From JBEEMU01 sp043778315 (GTDB lineage Bacteria > Bacteroidota > Bacteroidia > Chitinophagales > Saprospiraceae), in the NCBI GenBank assembly GCA_043778315.1, contig JAYWGJ010000247.1, positions 1 to 5,941 of the forward strand: a stretch of DNA of 5,941 nt. The letters are read 5' to 3'. The position numbers were made by a program, and so were the translations under genes. Under the pieces are notes generated by a model, which was not told the origin of the DNA, searched no databases, and was given only the letters and a program-made list of their open reading frames with translations. Shown piece by piece: positions 5,202-5,941 of the stretch (positions are counted from its first letter, which is position 1; each line of letters opens with the position of its first letter).

Positions 5202-5885
5202 TTAACGGTGACGGCGATGATGTCCGCGTCCGCTTTTGGCGTGTTTCTGAATGTGCTTTGCGCGACGTGCTTCGCGTTTGCCAACTTTGGCGTGTCCGCC
5301 GCGTGGTGCTTTTCCGCCGTGTCTGTGCGCACGTCCGCCGTGATGACGGCGGGTGTGCTTGCCGCCCGTGCGCTCTGGTGCTGCTTTTTCTTCGCCTGTG
5401 GGTGCGGCTTTACGCGCTCGTTTCAGCTCCGATTCGGCTGTGATAGTAGGCGGCTGTTGGTCTATGCCGTCTTCTTTCGCCTCACTTTCTTTCTCTTCGT
5501 TTGCTTTCAGCCATTCTTTTGCCTCCGCTTTCGTGATAGGCTCTATTTCTACTTTGCCGTTGGTATAAAAAATACCTAATTGAGTAGCGGCTGCGCTAGA
5601 AAGGTCGATGGTGTACTTGGAGTAGGGTCCTCGGTCGTTGATTTTCACAACTATGGACTTTCCGTTTTTGGCTGCGGTTACGCGAGCATACGAGCCTAAG
5701 GGCAGGTGTAAATGCGCGGCAGTCAGGGCATTTTTTCTGTAAGTTTCGCCGTTGGCAGTACGCTGACCTTCAAATCGGTCGTGGTAGTGGGAGGCGAGTC
5801 CGATGTCACCTGCTAAGGCAGAAGATGTGACGCTGGCGGTTACGCTTAGGGTTAAAGCTAAATTTAGGTAGCATTTAATCGACAT
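5202..5885 (-). CDS. RlpA-like double-psi beta-barrel protein with basic His-rich tail
   Basis: Exported cell-wall-associated protein of the RlpA family (septal-ring lytic transglycosylase type); the family's best-studied members cut glycan strands lacking stem peptides. Seen in the 227 residues: a signal peptide (1-25, cleavage likely after SSALA, no lipobox), then an RlpA-like barrel (about 28-117) with GLASHYHDRFEGQRTANGE, NALTAAH..LPLGSYARVT, NGKSIVVKINDRGPY and IDLSSAAATQLGI. His58 and Asp84 lie where the catalytic His/Asp pair of active RlpA is expected. An acidic/Lys linker follows (about 118-145). The tail (about 155-227) is rich in Arg, Lys, His and Gly (11 His from 177 on) and replaces the SPOR domain of many RlpA proteins. 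The start at 5885 directly yields the signal peptide. A strong terminator follows. The barrel is confident; enzyme activity and tail role are not shown. Confidence 0.88.
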   Translation of the reverse strand: MSIKCYLNLALTLSVTASVTSSALAGDIGLASHYHDRFEGQRTANGETYRKNALTAAHLHLPLGSYARVTAAKNGKSIVVKINDRGPYSKYTIDLSSAAATQLGIFYTNGKVEIEPITKAEAKEWLKANEEKESEAKEDGIDQQPPTITAESELKRARKAAPTGEEKAAPERTGGKHTRRHHGGRAHRHGGKAPRGGHAKVGKREARRAKHIQKHAKSGRGHHRRHR

Positions 5886-5941
5886 GATTGTTTATTTTGA
5901 TTAATAACGGACGCTCTTTTATTTTATAAAAAAAACGCCTT

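Noticed and set aside
5093..5579. Open frames on the plus strand over the RlpA-like gene
   Set aside because: They overlap a clear RlpA-family gene and arise from its GC-rich, repetitive basic tail read in reverse; the products match no recognisable family and one would run through the terminator.
5928..5941. AAAAAAAACGCC at the window edge as the end of an upstream gene's terminator
   Set aside because: Only one possible arm is inside the window, so a hairpin cannot be shown.

Overview
The window looks like a chromosomal stretch from a member of the Bacteroidota, probably a Chitinophagales, Saprospirales or Cytophagales relative; the genus cannot be set from the sequence alone. Four things point there. 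The gene order is exbB-exbD-exbD-tonB with two unequal ExbD paralogues. TonB begins with an extended cytoplasmic segment carrying the ENRNKAYGAYDLRK motif. No start codon has a Shine-Dalgarno sequence, and all are preceded by AT-rich leaders. Two promoters fit the Bacteroidota pattern (TTG, about 18-20 bases, TAnnTTTG). All five or six real genes lie on the minus strand, so the window reads from right to left.

Right end (5202-5885): an RlpA-like double-psi beta-barrel protein with an export signal and an unusual His/Arg/Lys/Gly-rich tail, closed by a strong intrinsic terminator (5132-5178). Next is an 800-base gene-free stretch (4402-5201). It holds a purine-rich repeat block with a clear 51-bp tandem duplication (4871-4972), an AT-rich segment, short direct repeats and the likely promoter of the Ton operon (4518-4548).

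Centre (1294-4401): the Ton energy-coupling operon. ExbB forms the inner-membrane proton channel with the ExbD proteins, and TonB passes the energy to TonB-dependent receptors in the outer membrane. A weak hairpin with a short U-tract between exbB and the first exbD may lower expression of the downstream genes. A long hairpin with a GAAA loop (1221-1264) ends the operon.

Left end (3-911): a separate gene for a probable lipoprotein with TolB-like beta-propeller repeats and its own near-consensus promoter (1018-1049). Between that promoter and the Ton terminator sits a 122-bp non-coding mobile element (1075-1196). It has GGTTCTTT inverted ends, an exact 8-bp target duplication (ATATTTCT) and nested GC-rich palindromes. 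It is most likely a MITE mobilised in trans, possibly by an ISL3-type transposase.

Most of the window is ordinary housekeeping envelope biology. The parts most worth a second look are the MITE, the basic tail of the RlpA-like protein, and the propeller lipoprotein next to the Ton operon. No defence system, CRISPR array, RNA gene or clearly new system was found.
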